A stretch of DNA of 64,000 bases. It comes from Alphaproteobacteria bacterium (GTDB taxonomy: Bacteria > Pseudomonadota > Alphaproteobacteria > Sphingomonadales > JAKSBY01). Below are positions 63,795 to 64,000 of the stretch, piece by piece. Location: positions 62,001-126,000 of the forward strand of contig JAJFIV010000027.1 of NCBI GenBank assembly GCA_021774625.1. The letters run 5' to 3'. A model generated the notes under the pieces. The model saw only the letters and a program-made list of their open reading frames with translations. It searched no databases and was not told the DNA's origin. How positions within the stretch are numbered: position 1 is the stretch's first letter; every line of letters begins with the position of its first letter. A program made the translations under genes and the position numbers.

Positions 63795-64000
63795 ATGGGA
63801 AAGAAAGTTTACATCAAGACATATGGCTGTCAGATGAATGTTTATGATTCGGGCCGCATGCTGGATATTCTCAAGCCCCGGGGTTTCGAGCCGGTCGCAA
63901 GCGCCGACGGAGCCGATCTGGTTATTCTGAATACCTGTCATATCAGGGAGAAGGCGTCGGAAAAGGTTTATTCGGATATCGGTCGGATCAGGCGAGCCGA
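63795..64000 (+). CDS. miaB: tRNA-2-methylthio-N6-isopentenyladenosine synthase, partial
   Basis: The N-terminal 68 residues of MiaB, a radical-SAM methylthiotransferase acting on A37 of tRNAs, are present; the gene runs off the right end of the window. The UPF0004 domain start [18 protein letters not shown] and the cysteine motif [19 protein letters not shown] are clear, carrying two of the three auxiliary-cluster cysteines. The start is ATG 63795, with the typical [12 protein letters not shown] opening. It follows plsC in the conserved order. Confidence 0.94.
   Translation, partial: MGKKVYIKTYGCQMNVYDSGRMLDILKPRGFEPVASADGADLVILNTCHIREKASEKVYSDIGRIRRA

Overview
The window comes from an alphaproteobacterium of moderately high GC, probably a heterotroph living on proteinaceous material. 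The placement rests on the block tsaB-rimI-mucR-fur-plsC-miaB at the right end, a MucR/Ros-type regulator, the DUF2849-cysI-DUF934-cysH sulfur operon, a folE preceded by a likely THF-II (folE-motif) leader, and an invasion-associated locus B protein. Order-level placement cannot be made from the sequence alone. There are no phage genes, transposases, CRISPR arrays or rRNA genes; one tRNA (Arg, CCG) is present.

Left end (0-11 kb): the edge of a flagellar region (a FliL-like exported protein and a large flagellin-like/beta-propeller protein, both on the minus strand), then yggT-yggU-folD-marC-mscL, a cation:proton antiporter, and an AAA/DUF4143 ATPase with a striking two-palindrome promoter. 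From 10 to 19.6 kb follow argG, a periplasmic RidA-like protein, rlmN, an IalB-like protein, a SPOUT RNA methyltransferase, a two-subunit 3-oxoacid CoA-transferase, a DMT transporter, the tRNA, and a divergent ahpC/oxyR pair.

Peptide region (19.6-35 kb, plus 44 kb): two S9 peptidases (one a lipoprotein), three consecutive exported amidohydrolases and a POT-type oligopeptide transporter, then a BTLCP cysteine peptidase, NADP malic enzyme and another exported S9 peptidase. A fourth S9 enzyme, a prolyl oligopeptidase paralogue, lies at 44.1 kb. One amidohydrolase of the tandem has lost the usual metal ligands, and the 44-kb peptidase has a stop codon inside what reads as its old signal peptide.

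Middle (35-46 kb): an alanine-glyoxylate-type aminotransferase; a minus-strand operon of a sorbosone-dehydrogenase-like lipoprotein, cytochrome c and TonB receptor; a nitroreductase; an intergenic region with four GGTTAA sites (CtrA-like); a NifU-like scaffold protein divergent from folE; a palindromic intergenic repeat; hisI and gloB.

Sulfur assimilation (46.7-55.6 kb): an apparently complete route from sulfate to O-acetylserine: siroheme synthase, DUF2849, sulfite reductase, DUF934, [4Fe-4S] APS/PAPS reductase, CysD, CysNC, a LysR regulator and CysE. The right end (55.7-64 kb) carries envelope proteins, a stress protein, an Nfu-type Fe-S carrier, a polysaccharide deacetylase, a RutE-like reductase and the conserved tsaB-to-miaB block; miaB is cut by the window edge.
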